This document shows, piece after piece, positions 5,160 through 7,008 of a DNA stretch of 7,008 bases. The position numbers and the translations under genes are program-made. This DNA is from DATMBL01 sp050735975. GTDB lineage: Bacteria > Desulfobacterota > Binatia > UBA9968. Every line of letters begins with the position of its first letter. Within the stretch, counting starts at the first letter, position 1. The DNA is taken from positions 1 to 7,008 of the forward strand of contig JBOHVS010000194.1 in NCBI GenBank assembly GCA_050735975.1, read 5' to 3'. The notes under the pieces are model-generated. The model made no database searches. It was not told the DNA's origin and saw only the letters and a list, made by a program, of their open reading frames with translations.

Positions 5160-7008
5160 TTACTCCGCGAGATACATTCTGACGTTAAGAAACTCGTCCA
5201 CCACGGCGCGGTCGTTCGGATTAACGACGATGGTCGTGATCGGTGTCTCAATGATCGCCGGGCCATAAAGCTCGCCCCCAGGGGTCAGCCGGCCATAGTC
5301 ATAGATTTTTGTTGGGATAAAATCCCGCTGCTCTTCGAAATAGACTTTCCGTTCGCTTTTGAGCGCAATCGCCACCGCCTGTTTTTGGGTCCGATACTTT
5401 CTCAATCCCGGCTTTTTGAGTTCCCCCGTGGCGACCACGCGGGCAGCCATGATCTCTTTTCCCGCTTCCCGATAACCGGCTCCAGAACCGTAAGTCTGTT
5501 CATAGAGCGCATCGAAACGGCCGTAGATCTCTTCCATATCCTGTTGCGACAGCTCCGCGATCCCCGGCAAAAACGGCACATTAAGCTCATGGACCTGCTG
5601 GCGGTAGCGCATATCGAGACTGCGGATTATTTTCATTTCGTCATCTTTGAAGCCCGCGGCGCGGAGACTTCCTATGGCGCGCCCGACCAGGCCCGAGAAA
5701 TTCTCACGGATGCGCTCGAGGTCCGCCGGCACCGAGAGGCGGTCGGACTTGCCATACTCATAAATAACATCCGAACTTACCAGGCCCGCTGCGCCATGCA
5801 CCGAGGCTGTAAGCGGAACTACGACTTCCTTAATTCCCAACTCCGCAGCGTATCTTCCGGCATGAACAGGCGCGGCTCCACCGAAGGCAAAGAGCGTAAA
5901 TTCTCTCGGATCATACCCGCGTTCCACTGTCGCCCGGCGGATCAGATCACTCATGTGCGAGTTAGTAATACGGTAGATGCCGCTCGCCGCCTCCGCCACA
6001 GTCAAATTCATCGGCCGCGCGATTTTTTCCCTCACTCCTTCGAGGGCTGCTTCTTTGTCCAACCTCATCCGGCCGCCTAAAAAACATTCTTCGTTGAGAT
6101 ATCCGAGAACCAGATCCGCGTCCGAGACGGTGACCTGGGTTCCGCCGAAACCGTAGCAGATCGGCCCCGGACTCGACCCGGCTCCGTGCGGGCCGACCTT
6201 GAGGAGTCCGGTTTCCGGGTCGATCCAAACGATGCTGCCGCCACCCGCGCCGATCGACTCCACCCAGATCTTGGTAAGAAACAGCTGGTAGCGCATGAAC
6301 ATCGGTTTATGATCTTTTTGAACCGTCCCATCGCGAATAACACCGACTTTGAAAGTCGTCCCGCCCATGTCCGTCGCGAGAACATGGGAAACACCGAGTT
6401 GCTCGCCGACGAAACGGCTCCCCACGATTCCGGCCGCCGGACCGGATTCGATCGTGCCCACGGCATTTTTGCAGGTGTCGTCGATTCCGAGAACTCCACC
6501 GTAGGCTTGCATTACCAGCGGATCACAGTCCAAACCCTTTGACTTTAGAAGCGTGCCGAGCCGCTTTAGATACGCAGCGATTTTCGGACCGACATAAGCG
6601 TTGAAGGCTGTCGTCGCGGTGCGCTCGTATTCACCCAGGAAGGGAGCAACTTCACTGGAGAGACTCAGATAAACCAACGGATGATTTTTTCTTATGAAGT
6701 CGGCGAGCACGCGCTCGTGAGCATCGTTGGAGAGGGACCAGAGAAGCGCAATCGCGATGGAGTCGACTCCGCGGCCGACCAGCGCCCGAACCGCGCGCGC
6801 GATTTCCTCCGCCTCCAGCCGGATCAAAACCGAGCCTTTGTAGTCAATGCGCTCGCCGACCTCTTCAATCAGCGAACGAGAAATAATGGGCTCCGGCTTG
6901 CTTTGCGTCGAGGCGCGGAAGGCTTCGCTTTCCGTAAGCCCTTCCGTGGTCCGGCCGCGCATAATCAGCAGCGTATCGCCGAATCCCCGAGTCGTTAGGA
7001 GCCCGGTT
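5160..7008 (-). CDS. Hydantoinase A/oxoprolinase family subunit, 5' end cut by window
   Basis: The open frame runs without a stop to the window edge, giving 615 visible residues; the ATG at 6962 is internal. The first visible residues, TGLLTTRGFGDTLLIMRG, are the conserved HyuA element usually found about 90-100 residues from the start, so the N-terminal GGTFTD ATP-binding motif is missing here only because the window ends. Visible landmarks: EYERTATTAFNAYVGP (126-141), SGPAAGIVGS (188-197), DMGGTTFKVGVI (213-224), GAGGGSIVW (253-261), GAGSSPGPICYG (275-286), TLFAFGGAAPVHAGRY (371-386) and a C-terminal domain with GPAIIETPITTIVV. The second phosphate-loop motif carries Lys where oxoprolinases commonly have Asp (DMGGTSxDV). 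HyuA proteins have an actin/hexokinase-like ATPase fold that activates the substrate, or bicarbonate in carboxylases. It is the first visible gene of the operon; the promoter is off the window. Confidence 0.95.
   Translation of the reverse strand, partial: TGLLTTRGFGDTLLIMRGRTTEGLTESEAFRASTQSKPEPIISRSLIEEVGERIDYKGSVLIRLEAEEIARAVRALVGRGVDSIAIALLWSLSNDAHERVLADFIRKNHPLVYLSLSSEVAPFLGEYERTATTAFNAYVGPKIAAYLKRLGTLLKSKGLDCDPLVMQAYGGVLGIDDTCKNAVGTIESGPAAGIVGSRFVGEQLGVSHVLATDMGGTTFKVGVIRDGTVQKDHKPMFMRYQLFLTKIWVESIGAGGGSIVWIDPETGLLKVGPHGAGSSPGPICYGFGGTQVTVSDADLVLGYLNEECFLGGRMRLDKEAALEGVREKIARPMNLTVAEAASGIYRITNSHMSDLIRRATVERGYDPREFTLFAFGGAAPVHAGRYAAELGIKEVVVPLTASVHGAAGLVSSDVIYEYGKSDRLSVPADLERIRENFSGLVGRAIGSLRAAGFKDDEMKIIRSLDMRYRQQVHELNVPFLPGIAELSQQDMEEIYGRFDALYEQTYGSGAGYREAGKEIMAARVVATGELKKPGLRKYRTQKQAVAIALKSERKVYFEEQRDFIPTKIYDYGRLTPGGELYGPAIIETPITTIVVNPNDRAVVDEFLNVRMYLAE
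5163..5166 (-). promoter_or_regulatory. Ribosome binding site of the HyuB-like gene
   Basis: GGAG on the minus strand lies 6 nt upstream of the ATG at 5156 and inside the last codons of the HyuA-like gene, supporting coupled translation of the two subunits. Confidence 0.6.

Noticed and set aside
4818..6080. 420-codon plus-strand ORF antisense to the HyuA/HyuB junction
   Set aside because: It is antisense to two clearly conserved genes. Its product is rich in Arg and His with no recognisable domain, as expected from the complement of high-GC coding sequence.
1..7008. CRISPR array, tRNA, rRNA, transposase or integrase
   Set aside because: No regularly spaced repeats with unique spacers, no tRNA-like cloverleaf or rRNA segment, and no recombinase motif were seen on either strand.

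Overview
The window comes from a bacterial chromosome of moderately high GC, probably an environmental and possibly uncultured lineage. The gene mix (hydantoinase/oxoprolinase-type carboxylase genes, a TctC/Bug-type solute-binding protein, an M20 amidohydrolase, and intergenic 9-bp CACGAAGG-type repeats) recalls soil and groundwater groups such as Rokubacteria, NC10, Binatota/Desulfobacterota or Betaproteobacteria. That placement is an impression from gene content; no marker gene is present.

Left edge (1-777): no intact, recognisable gene. Positions 62-235 hold a nested imperfect inverted repeat built from 9-bp units. It abuts a 3' fragment of a glycerophosphodiester phosphodiesterase gene (to 476) that lacks its catalytic part and probably carries a frameshift. 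Positions 477-777 hold a possible sigma70-like promoter, a doubtful 43-codon ORF, a perfect 9-bp hairpin and the strong ribosome binding site of the next gene.

Centre left (778-2055, + strand): one complete gene for an M20 (ArgE/DapE/carboxypeptidase G2-like) metallohydrolase with non-canonical metal-site motifs. It ends 8 bp from the end of the operon on the other strand.

Right (2064-7008, - strand): a tightly packed operon reading, in transcription order, a HyuA-like subunit (5' end outside the window), a HyuB-like subunit, a small two-CxxC zinc-ribbon protein resembling acetone carboxylase gamma, and a secreted TctC-type solute-binding protein. The genes are separated by 3 bp or overlap by 4 and 11 bp, so they are almost certainly cotranscribed and translationally coupled; the promoter lies beyond 7008.

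Working model (inference): the binding protein captures an organic acid, lactam or similar small molecule in the periplasm. The HyuA/HyuB/zinc-ribbon complex then performs an ATP-dependent hydrolysis or carboxylation, and the neighbouring M20 enzyme may hydrolyse an amide product, as N-carbamoylases do after hydantoinases. The substrate cannot be read from the sequence. This operon plus the variant M20 enzyme is the best candidate for something undescribed here.
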